Shown: piece by piece, positions 1-6,381 of the stretch
Layout of the letters: each line of letters opens with the position of its first letter
Numbering within the stretch: the first letter of the stretch is position 1
Assembly (NCBI GenBank): GCA_035430965.1
Contig: DAOMHQ010000165.1
Span: 1-11,694 of the forward strand
Direction: 5' to 3'
DNA from: JAKPRU01 sp029568995
GTDB lineage: Bacteria > Hinthialibacterota > Hinthialibacteria > Hinthialibacterales > JAKPRU01
DNA length: 11,694 nt
Program-made: the position numbers and the translations under genes
The notes under the pieces: model-generated
Told to the model about the DNA's origin: nothing
What the model saw: the letters and a program-made list of their open reading frames with translations, nothing else
The model's database searches: none

Positions 1-369
1 TCGCAGAAGAATCCTCCTCCGATTTATGCTTCCGAAGCCCTCCCGGAGGACACCATTGAAATTCCCCTGTACCAGCTGGTCAAACATATTCCTGTCTATG
101 TTCCCACGGTGGGTCAGCCGCCGGAGGGATACGAAGTGACCTCGATTCACACAAATCCGGCAACGATCACGATTACCGGCCCGGAGGCCGCATTGAGCAG
201 GATCAGCGAGGTGAGCACCACGCGGATATACCTGAGCAATCATACCCAGAGCACTTTTACCCGGGATGTGTCGCTTTCCTCACTCGGCTCGGCGGATCTC
301 CCGGTTTCGGCCACGGCGACGCGTGTCGATGTGGATTTGAAAATTTCCCGAACAAAAGGAGGAGGATGA
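1..369 (+). CDS. cdaR: CdaR/YbbR-domain protein, C-terminal part (5' truncated by window edge)
   Basis: Frame 1 is open from the first base, so 122 C-terminal residues are visible and the start lies outside the window. They contain one YbbR domain (about residues 20-119). It shows the family pattern: a first strand IPVYVPTVGQPPEGYEV, then a strand ending in ITGPEAALSRISEV (the usual V-x-GP...L..I..V), then IYLSNHTQSTF and a closing alternating beta strand TRVDVDLKIS. CdaR proteins carry several such domains behind a membrane anchor and regulate the diadenylate cyclase CdaA (c-di-AMP), normally encoded just upstream; that gene would be off the left edge. The stop at 367-369 lies 5 bases before the preferred pdxJ start, so the two are almost certainly co-transcribed. 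Family assignment is by pattern recognition; the c-di-AMP role is family knowledge and cannot be verified from this fragment. Confidence 0.8.
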   Translation, partial: SQKNPPPIYASEALPEDTIEIPLYQLVKHIPVYVPTVGQPPEGYEVTSIHTNPATITITGPEAALSRISEVSTTRIYLSNHTQSTFTRDVSLSSLGSADLPVSATATRVDVDLKISRTKGGG

Positions 370-374
370 CACCG

Positions 375-1091
375 ATGCCCCTGCTGTCCGTCAATATCGA
401 CCATATCGCCACACTTCGAGAAGCACGTGGAACGCCATACCCGGATCCCGTTCACGGCGCGACCCTTGCGATACTCGGCGGTGCGGACGGAATTACGGTT
501 CATCCCCGCGAAGACCGACGGCACATCAAGGACCGCGATGTCCGCATTCTGAGCCAAATCCTGACCGTTCCCTTAACACTCGAAATGGCCCTGATCCCGC
601 AGATGGTGGACCTGGCAAAGGAGATCTCTCCCGCGCTGGTTACCCTGGTTCCCGAAAAGCGGGCGGAACTGACCACCGAAGGGGGACTGGCGGTTGCCGG
701 TGTGGAAGAAAGGCTTCGGCCCGAGCTGCAACGCCTGTATGACGCCGGAATCCCTGTGAGCATCTTCATCGACCCCCACAAGACGCAGATCAAGGCGGCG
801 GCCGGTTTGGGAGTCCCCTTTATCGAGCTTCACACGGGTGCGTATGCCAACAGCACAAGTCCCCAACAGGAGGACCAGGAATTCCGTATTCTGGCCGAGG
901 CGCTGGAATTTGCTCTCGGATTAGGATTGAAAGTCAACGCCGGGCATGGCCTGCATTACCACAACACGGCACGAATCGCCCGACTTCCGGGCATTCACGC
1001 CCTTCATACGGGTCATGGAATCATTGCGCACGCCGTTTTTGTGGGCCTGGAACGCGCGGTCAGGGAGATGAAGGAGATTGTGGGGGGGTAA
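375..1091 (+). CDS. pdxJ: Pyridoxine 5'-phosphate synthase PdxJ
   Basis: PdxJ condenses 1-deoxy-D-xylulose 5-phosphate with 3-amino-2-oxopropyl phosphate to pyridoxine 5'-phosphate, the ring-closing step of the DXP-dependent vitamin B6 pathway; it is a cytoplasmic TIM barrel. At 238 residues it is of normal length. Family motifs run in order: VNIDHIATLREAR (6-18), HPREDRRHI (43-51), LVPEKRAELTTEGG (91-104), FIDP (121-124), ELHTG (141-145), VNAGHGL (187-193), TGHGII (212-217). H43, E70 and H191 match E. coli catalytic H45, E72 and H193 with a constant offset of 2. The usual ELNIGHAII appears here as ALHTGHGII. I chose ATG 375 because AGGAGG at 360-365 sits 9 bases before it; ATG 366 would overlap the cdaR stop as ATGA and add three residues, but is only 3 bases from the earlier AGGAGG at 357-362. 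It follows cdaR in one operon. Confidence 0.97.
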   Translation: MPLLSVNIDHIATLREARGTPYPDPVHGATLAILGGADGITVHPREDRRHIKDRDVRILSQILTVPLTLEMALIPQMVDLAKEISPALVTLVPEKRAELTTEGGLAVAGVEERLRPELQRLYDAGIPVSIFIDPHKTQIKAAAGLGVPFIELHTGAYANSTSPQQEDQEFRILAEALEFALGLGLKVNAGHGLHYHNTARIARLPGIHALHTGHGIIAHAVFVGLERAVREMKEIVGG

Positions 1092-1121
1092 GATCTCACC
1101 GGAAAGGGGGAGAGCCTGAGG

Positions 1122-1159
1122 CCCTCACCCCAACCCCTCTCCCGGTGGGAGAGGGAGAA
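1122..1159 (+). repeat. Dispersed hairpin repeat, copy 1 (CCCTCACCCC type)
   Basis: A 38-base GC-rich element starting CCCTCACCCCAACC and containing a perfect 9-bp stem, CCCTCTCCC (1135-1143) and GGGAGAGGG (1147-1155), with loop GGT. A near-identical copy lies at 5848-5884 in the same orientation. It occupies the 113-base gap between two convergent genes (pdxJ and the beta-helix gene), so its transcript could act as a hairpin at either 3' end. There is no T-run on either side, so it is not a classical intrinsic terminator. Elements beginning like this recur between genes in many bacterial genomes; mobilisation by another factor is an inference. The rest of the gap shows nothing recognisable. 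Confidence 0.75.
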
Positions 1160-1204
1160 GATGGCGTTTCTTCGAACGGAGAGAGGCATTTCAGGAACGG
1201 AATG

Positions 1205-4200
1205 CTAATGCAGCATCCAGTTCTCGATCCATTCGCCGTTGGTCGGACTTTCCACGACATGGACGGTGACCTCATCCAGCGCCAGGTTGCCCGACGAGTC
1301 GGTGGCGGTCAGGCGGATGGTGTGTCGGCCCAGAGGCAGATGGATTAACAGATCCGTTCCGTGCCCCAACATCGCGCCGTCATGTGCCGAAGTCCAGACA
1401 AGGCTGTCGCCTTGCAGAGTTCCATCCTCGGGATCGTAAACCGCTGCGCTGAACAACATCGGAAGAGTCACAACGAGCTCAGAATCCTCTATCGGTCGAA
1501 GAATGCTCACCGAAGGAGTCCGGTCTTTCAGCTGCATGGCCTCATCGAGAATCGCCTCGTCCTGGTTCCAGCCATCCGATGCACGGACAATGAACCGCCC
1601 TTCATCCGAACCCGGCAAGGTACTCGGATCAATCGTTAATGAATGCATATCGGCCATGTCAACCGCGATGGGGATGATCGTCTCCCGATTATCCGGCGTG
1701 TAGAGCACATCGAAGAACAGATTCTCTGTCTGGCCGGGGTCCTGATCGATAGCCGACCAGTGCAAATCGAGACTCCCGGCTACCTGGCCGCCCGGAGTAT
1801 CCGCCCAGAGATCGGTGATCACAGGCGTAGAAGGACTCTTGTCGAGAAAGGCCAAGACATTTCCGTCCTTCTTGATTTCGATCCGCTGACCGGCGGGGTC
1901 ATCCCGCAGACAGACATTAAATGGTGAAATCTCCGTCGGTTCGTATGTGGCGGAGGGCGAACCATCCTCCGAACGCCCACGCATCGACACCAGGAAAGTC
2001 ATACAGAGATCCTGGCTTTCCAGAACGACTCCGTTTCCGTCAAGCAGGCTGACCTGGTACTGCGTTCCCTGAGTATTCCCTGCCGCGAACTGCGGATACT
2101 GCGTGTCGAAATCCATCGGCAGCAGTTCGACCGTATCGGATCGGCTGATCAATCCATGAACGATCAGAACCGACGAGTCTTCGTTCAGCAGGGGCATTTT
2201 TGGAGCGCCCGCTTCTGCGACCAATTTGTCGAACAGACGGTTGTAGGTGACCGGGTCGATCCAGGCCGGATCGGTGTTCCCCATAATGTCGTATACAGTG
2301 GGTGTGGCGGGGGCGATTTCGGAGAATACCGGACCGGGTCGGCTGAATTGATCGAGGTCCAGCGCTCCGGTCGGGCTGAATCCATAGAACCGTTCCATGA
2401 CGTGGTTTCCAAAACCATCCCGTTCGGCGGGATCGGTGTGGAGAGGATTCACGGTCTCCGTTGCGCCGCCCTGGTATGTGTCTCCCAGCAGGAAAGGCAC
2501 TGTATGTCCGATTTCATGCGCCAGGGTACTGCCGTTATGTTGAGGCGGAACACCTCCGCTGACACGATCCAGCATCACGACGACTTGCGGGATGTCCATC
2601 CACGTGTAGCCGAACAGAATGCCTCCTACGCCGGGTGGATTCAAGAAAGTGTCATAACTGACAATCCCCGCCGAATAATCCGGTTTCGGTCTTGAATTGT
2701 TGTGGATACTCTGCACAGTCAAAACGAGAGTCCGCTGTGTCGGATTCGAATGCGGGCGGTAAGAAATACTGGTTGCGCTAAGGACCCGATATGTGTTCAT
2801 GACCTGCGGTCGGCTGAGCGGGTAGACATCCGCGAAATAGCGCATGGTATCCTGGACAACGGTCAGGTCGGGGGTCGCGGTTGCCAGACCGCCTGCCCGG
2901 ATGGGAGCAACCACCGGAACGATCCCGACACGGAAATCTTTCATTTTTTGAAATACCAGATTACTGGATTCCAGTCGTCCGCGTTCACGGCCGTTCGATG
3001 ACAACACCACTTCGACCGGCTGGAATCCTTCAGGCGGAGTATCGACATAGAAATTGAGGCTGTCGGCAGCCTGCTTGCGATCTGCCTTTCGCGTATCGTA
3101 GTAGCCAAAAGGCGCGATCTCGAAAGCATTGGCTGGATTGATAGGGGCACCACCGGCTCCCAGCGTGAGGGTTCCGGTTGTCGCGAATCGGGCCGTCCCT
3201 TTGCCGGTATCGCCGAATACACGGAAAACGGTATTCTTGTTTGCCGCGAGACGGCGACCGTCATACCCGGTGGTTTGAGTGACGGCCAGGTTCAGGAAAG
3301 GAGAGAATTCGGAGGTATTTCCGTCCGCATCGCTTGCCGTGGCGGTAATCATGCCTTCGTACGGAATGGAATTCAGGTCTATCGTGAATTTGCCCTTCTC
3401 ATCCGGAACGAGTTCCCGAATGAACGTTCTTCCCTGCCCCCAGTAGCCGGACTCCGTTGTGGGCGGATCGACGAAAATCTGAACCGGTCCGGTAGCGCCG
3501 TTTGTCTGACCGCTGAGGGTCGACAGGGAACGCCCCGGAAGGAAGATGCGATTGAGTGTGGGCGAGTTGATCCTGTTGTTAGCCCAGTTTGTCAGGCGGA
3601 TTCCATCCTTCTCGTTCCGATGAATCGAGTTCTTCGTAATCCGATTCTTGATGGTGTTTGGTTTGTCCAGGAGGATGCCGTACCCGTTGTTGTACCAGAT
3701 CACATTCTCCTTGATTTCGGTTTCCTGGGGGCCATCGGAAAGGTTGATTCCATGGGATTGATTCTTGACTTCCGAGGTTCCATTGACGGCAAGACCGATC
3801 AGATTCTTGGAGATCGCGACATTCTTGACCCGTCCAAGCATGGAGATTCCACAATCTCCATTCCCGGAGATCAGGTTGCCTTTTGCGTCATAGTCGGCAT
3901 CTCCGATGAAGAGGCTACCGGATGGGAAATAGCCGGTGTCACCTCCATTGACCAGGATCCCTTGTGCTTCGTTCGGAAGGGGATGCATTCCGGTGACATC
4001 CGTCCCGATGTAATTTCCCCAGATCCGGTAGATCACATAGCTCATTTCCGATGCCAAATGCTCAATGGCAATTCCTGCGGTCTTGTTTCCGGAGATCAGG
4101 TTGCCCGCCCCCAGATCTCCGAACCGATGCAGAGAAAAGGAGGGATTGTCGCCGCCGATCACGACCGATCCCGATTGAATCGTCGTTACGTTCAATGTGA

Positions 4201-5671
4201 TTCCCGTCTGGTTTGGAATCGGTGTTCCGCCTTCCCCATCTGTCCCGATTTTGTTGGTCGCGATCGTGATCTGGCCGTTGACAGAATTCCGGATATCGAT
4301 CCCGCTTTCGATGTTGCCGGAGATGATATTACCGCGCAGGAGATCCGTATCGGAGCCGATCCGGCCGCTCCCCACATCCCAAAGCAAGATTCCATTTTTG
4401 CGATTGGCAAGCACGGCGGTTCCCTGGCGATTCAAACCGATGAGGTTGTTGTAGATGTTCCAGTTCTGCGTTTGGTACAGATAGATCCCGTTTTCCTGGT
4501 TTCCCGATATCCAGTTGCCCAATTGGACCGTGACATCCTCGCATTGTATGAATCGCATCCCGTTTCGGCCATTGTTCAGTGCGATATTTGTGGACAGGAC
4601 AAGAGTTCGATCTCCGGTTTCAAAGCAGAATCCACTGCCGAAGTTTTCGCTGCTGTCGCAATTCTCAAGGGTGATATTCCGGTTTCCATCATGGCCGCCG
4701 ATTCCGGCTCCGTCTTCCGAACGCGCGTTGATCGATCCGCATCTTCTGGCGGTGACGTTCTCGACAGCGACGTTCTTCGTGCCGTGAAAATGGAGTCCCT
4801 GAAAGGCCACATTTTCAAAGACGCAGTTATTAACGCTGGTAAACACGTCATCCGAGAGGGGTCGCCAAGGTTCCCACTCGACATTGATCCCAATCCAATC
4901 CATGTCTTTGAAAATCAAATTTTCATAAATCGAATCTCCACTGACATGGCGGTCGTCGATTCCAAGACGGCTACTGGAGAATGTGCAGTCTCGAATGGTG
5001 GTGTTTGCGACACCGGAACCTGGGATGACTACAACACATTTGCAGGGATTCTTGATATCCCGGAATTCGGTATTGCGGATGTCCACCGTCATCTCGCTTC
5101 CCATCCCCGTCAGCCCGTTCGGATAGGTATTCACAAATTCACAGTTTTGGATTGTGATTTCCGACAGTCCCTCTCCATACACGGCAAGCCCTCGTCCCTG
5201 GAAATGGACATTCGTCATTTCGATGATGCTTCCCCCTTCGACCCGCACCGCACTGCTGGTTCCGAGACCTCCAGCTGTGACGAAATAGATGTTATTGACG
5301 ACCAGGTGAGATCCCTGGACGGTCAGTGCGCCCGCGACACTGCTGGTCTCCGTTGAGCCGACCAGGGTGATCGGCTTAGTGACCAGGCCGTGCCCCTCCG
5401 CCGGAGCTGCCGAGGCAATGACCACGGTCCCGCCGTTGCCAAAATCCATGAGATCGTCCACCGCCGCCGACAAGGTTTCATAGCTCTTATCCCCTTCCGG
5501 GCCGTAGTATTGGCCCCGGTCATTGTAAATATCGCCCTCTTCATCCGTCGGCCTGGAATTGGTGTTGTCATCCTGGATTCCGGAGACGACAACAGTGGCT
5601 TGTGCGGCACAGAAACCGGAGAAAACAAGAAGAACGACGGTCAAGGAAATGGAGGCAAGTGTATTTCTCAT
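1205..5671 (-). CDS. Secreted giant protein: right-handed beta-helix, putative zinc metallopeptidase domain, Ig-like modules
   Basis: The protein has 1488 residues. A signal peptide (hydrophobic 5-23, likely cut after AQA at 25) indicates export. Residues about 60-700 form a right-handed parallel beta-helix. They open with ETLSAAVDDLMDFGNGGTVV, the usual entry of pectate-lyase-like folds, and include N-x-IG repeats near 408, 473, 552 and 622. A linker domain ends in TATASDADGNTSEFS (about 780-788). A putative metallopeptidase domain follows: HEIGH (H1052, E1053, H1056), then LLGDTY with D1064 as possible third ligand, and YDIMGN (M1130) as a possible Met-turn. Ig/FN3-like modules follow at about 1170-1275, 1278-1383 and 1383-1476, the last with HTIRLTATDSSGN. 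There is no sortase, PEP-CTERM or obvious outer-membrane anchor; it ends in WMLH. ATG 5671 is preceded by GGAG (complement of 5680-5683) at 8-base spacing. The substrate is unknown; the fold assignments are firmer than the peptidase activity. Confidence 0.9.
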   Translation of the reverse strand: MRNTLASISLTVVLLVFSGFCAAQATVVVSGIQDDNTNSRPTDEEGDIYNDRGQYYGPEGDKSYETLSAAVDDLMDFGNGGTVVIASAAPAEGHGLVTKPITLVGSTETSSVAGALTVQGSHLVVNNIYFVTAGGLGTSSAVRVEGGSIIEMTNVHFQGRGLAVYGEGLSEITIQNCEFVNTYPNGLTGMGSEMTVDIRNTEFRDIKNPCKCVVVIPGSGVANTTIRDCTFSSSRLGIDDRHVSGDSIYENLIFKDMDWIGINVEWEPWRPLSDDVFTSVNNCVFENVAFQGLHFHGTKNVAVENVTARRCGSINARSEDGAGIGGHDGNRNITLENCDSSENFGSGFCFETGDRTLVLSTNIALNNGRNGMRFIQCEDVTVQLGNWISGNQENGIYLYQTQNWNIYNNLIGLNRQGTAVLANRKNGILLWDVGSGRIGSDTDLLRGNIISGNIESGIDIRNSVNGQITIATNKIGTDGEGGTPIPNQTGITLNVTTIQSGSVVIGGDNPSFSLHRFGDLGAGNLISGNKTAGIAIEHLASEMSYVIYRIWGNYIGTDVTGMHPLPNEAQGILVNGGDTGYFPSGSLFIGDADYDAKGNLISGNGDCGISMLGRVKNVAISKNLIGLAVNGTSEVKNQSHGINLSDGPQETEIKENVIWYNNGYGILLDKPNTIKNRITKNSIHRNEKDGIRLTNWANNRINSPTLNRIFLPGRSLSTLSGQTNGATGPVQIFVDPPTTESGYWGQGRTFIRELVPDEKGKFTIDLNSIPYEGMITATASDADGNTSEFSPFLNLAVTQTTGYDGRRLAANKNTVFRVFGDTGKGTARFATTGTLTLGAGGAPINPANAFEIAPFGYYDTRKADRKQAADSLNFYVDTPPEGFQPVEVVLSSNGRERGRLESSNLVFQKMKDFRVGIVPVVAPIRAGGLATATPDLTVVQDTMRYFADVYPLSRPQVMNTYRVLSATSISYRPHSNPTQRTLVLTVQSIHNNSRPKPDYSAGIVSYDTFLNPPGVGGILFGYTWMDIPQVVVMLDRVSGGVPPQHNGSTLAHEIGHTVPFLLGDTYQGGATETVNPLHTDPAERDGFGNHVMERFYGFSPTGALDLDQFSRPGPVFSEIAPATPTVYDIMGNTDPAWIDPVTYNRLFDKLVAEAGAPKMPLLNEDSSVLIVHGLISRSDTVELLPMDFDTQYPQFAAGNTQGTQYQVSLLDGNGVVLESQDLCMTFLVSMRGRSEDGSPSATYEPTEISPFNVCLRDDPAGQRIEIKKDGNVLAFLDKSPSTPVITDLWADTPGGQVAGSLDLHWSAIDQDPGQTENLFFDVLYTPDNRETIIPIAVDMADMHSLTIDPSTLPGSDEGRFIVRASDGWNQDEAILDEAMQLKDRTPSVSILRPIEDSELVVTLPMLFSAAVYDPEDGTLQGDSLVWTSAHDGAMLGHGTDLLIHLPLGRHTIRLTATDSSGNLALDEVTVHVVESPTNGEWIENWMLH

Positions 5672-5738
5672 GATTCATACTCCAGCGCGAGAGATGATCG
5701 GCGAAGCACGTTCACTTTGCGGAGACACACCCAGGGAA

Positions 5739-5768
5739 ATGGTACAGGTTTTATCGATAATGCGTCAA
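5739..5768 (-). promoter_or_regulatory. Candidate sigma-70-type promoter for the beta-helix gene
   Basis: On the minus strand, TTGACG (complement of 5763-5768) and TACCAT (complement of 5739-5744) are separated by 18 bases, about 70 bases upstream of the ATG at 5671. The -35 box matches the consensus at 5 of 6 positions and the -10 box at 4 of 6. The location in the divergent gap is right. The assignment rests on consensus matching only, and the organism's own promoter consensus is not known. Confidence 0.4.
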
Positions 5769-5774
5769 GAAGAA

Positions 5775-5804
5775 AAGACAAAGATACAGGAATGGTGGTA
5801 TGAT
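5775..5804 (+). promoter_or_regulatory. Candidate promoter for the 149-residue membrane protein gene
   Basis: TATGAT at 5799-5804 matches the -10 consensus at 5 of 6 positions, with AAGACA at 5775-5780 as a 4-of-6 -35 box, 18 bases apart. A transcript from here would begin near 5811 and carry a leader of about 120 bases holding both hairpins (5848-5884 and 5895-5911) before the start codon at 5932. Such motifs arise easily in AT-richer stretches, so this is a weak call. Confidence 0.3.
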
Positions 5805-5847
5805 ACGCGGAAGAAAAGGGGGGAATGGGAAAGGCGGTCAAAAAGGA

Positions 5848-5884
5848 CCCTCACCCCGACCCTCTCCCGGAGGGAGAGGGAGAA
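5848..5884 (+). repeat. Dispersed hairpin repeat, copy 2 (CCCTCACCCC type)
   Basis: This is a 37-base element with a perfect 9-bp stem, CCCTCTCCC (5860-5868) and GGGAGAGGG (5872-5880), loop GGA. It differs from the copy at 1122-1159 by one substitution and a one-base deletion in the left part and one base in the loop. It lies in the leader region of the gene starting at 5932. The reading frame through it gives low-complexity G/P/S/R-rich protein, a sign that translation should not be extended upstream through it. Confidence 0.75.
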
Positions 5885-5894
5885 TCCAGCGGTT

Positions 5895-5911
5895 ACCGGC
5901 AGGATGCCGGT
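5895..5911 (+). repeat. Second hairpin, 11 bases after the repeat
   Basis: ACCGGCA (5895-5901) and TGCCGGT (5905-5911) form a perfect 7-bp stem around a GGA loop. It follows the 5848-5884 repeat directly and shares its GGA loop, so the two may form one compound element. It ends 20 bases before the start codon of the 149-residue gene, with a GAGG ribosome-binding site between. It may be part of the dispersed element or a leader structure affecting translation; the sequence does not decide. Confidence 0.5.
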
Positions 5912-5931
5912 GTCTGCCAGAGAGGGCTTCG

Positions 5932-6381
5932 ATGCTGAAGCAGTTGTTCGAACTTCATGAGTTTTTCGTCCCCACCCACGAATGGACTTACCCGACCTGG
6001 GCGCTTCATATCGTGATCTGGCTGCTGGCTCTTGCTGTCTTGCTAAGCGCGTTTCTGTTTGTCGCGCGGAAAATCAGAGGGATGATTCGGTCGGGCGAAC
6101 GGTTTGAACAGTTCATGGAAGATTACGAATTAACTCCTGATGAGAGGGTATTCCTGGACCACTCCGCGAAGGAATTGGGGATCACGGACAAGGTCCGGAT
6201 GCTTCGAGACCCAAGCCTGTCAGAACGGGTCCGCAAATGGGCGGAAGAGGAATCTTCCCGCTGGATTGAATTGCAAATGATCCTGGCGAAAATCAATGAT
6301 CGGGACAAAGAACGCAGGATGGAACGATCCAAGATCCTGCCCTTCAGAGGCAAGCGGCGCTCCAGTCGACACACGGTTTAG
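5932..6381 (+). CDS. Hypothetical single-pass membrane protein (149 residues)
   Basis: I do not recognise this gene with confidence. Residues 1-22 are short and aromatic-rich, 23-45 form one strong transmembrane helix (WALHIVIWLL onward), followed by basic ARKIRG. This predicts a small outside N-terminus and a cytoplasmic C-terminal domain of about 100 residues. That domain is charged and helical and contains LTPDERVFLDHSAKELGITD then RMLRDPSLSERVRKW. This resembles the helical segment seen ahead of PilZ domains in some bacterial proteins, but no PilZ domain follows. It ends in a very basic tail (PFRGKRRSSR). I chose ATG 5932 because GAGG at 5922-5925 lies 6 bases upstream and the membrane helix falls near the N-terminus. 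The frame is open back to 5800, but that extension runs through the hairpin repeats. The stop TAG (6379-6381) overlaps the convergent gene's stop. Confidence 0.7.
   Translation: MLKQLFELHEFFVPTHEWTYPTWALHIVIWLLALAVLLSAFLFVARKIRGMIRSGERFEQFMEDYELTPDERVFLDHSAKELGITDKVRMLRDPSLSERVRKWAEEESSRWIELQMILAKINDRDKERRMERSKILPFRGKRRSSRHTV

Noticed and set aside
1122..1159. Hairpin as an intrinsic terminator for pdxJ and the beta-helix gene
   Set aside because: The stem is strong but no T-run follows it on either strand, and a second copy occurs in a leader region, so a dispersed repeat explains it better. A secondary terminating effect is not excluded.
3275..5356. Rightward 693-codon open frame antisense to the beta-helix gene
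   Set aside because: Its translation shows no recognisable domain or signal, while the opposite strand encodes clear beta-helix repeats over the whole span. Long antisense frames are common in GC-biased genes.
5800..5931. Upstream extension of the 149-residue gene to ATG 5800
   Set aside because: The extra 44 residues translate the hairpin repeats into G/P/R/S-rich low complexity, and a GAGG site fits ATG 5932, which puts the membrane helix at the N-terminus.
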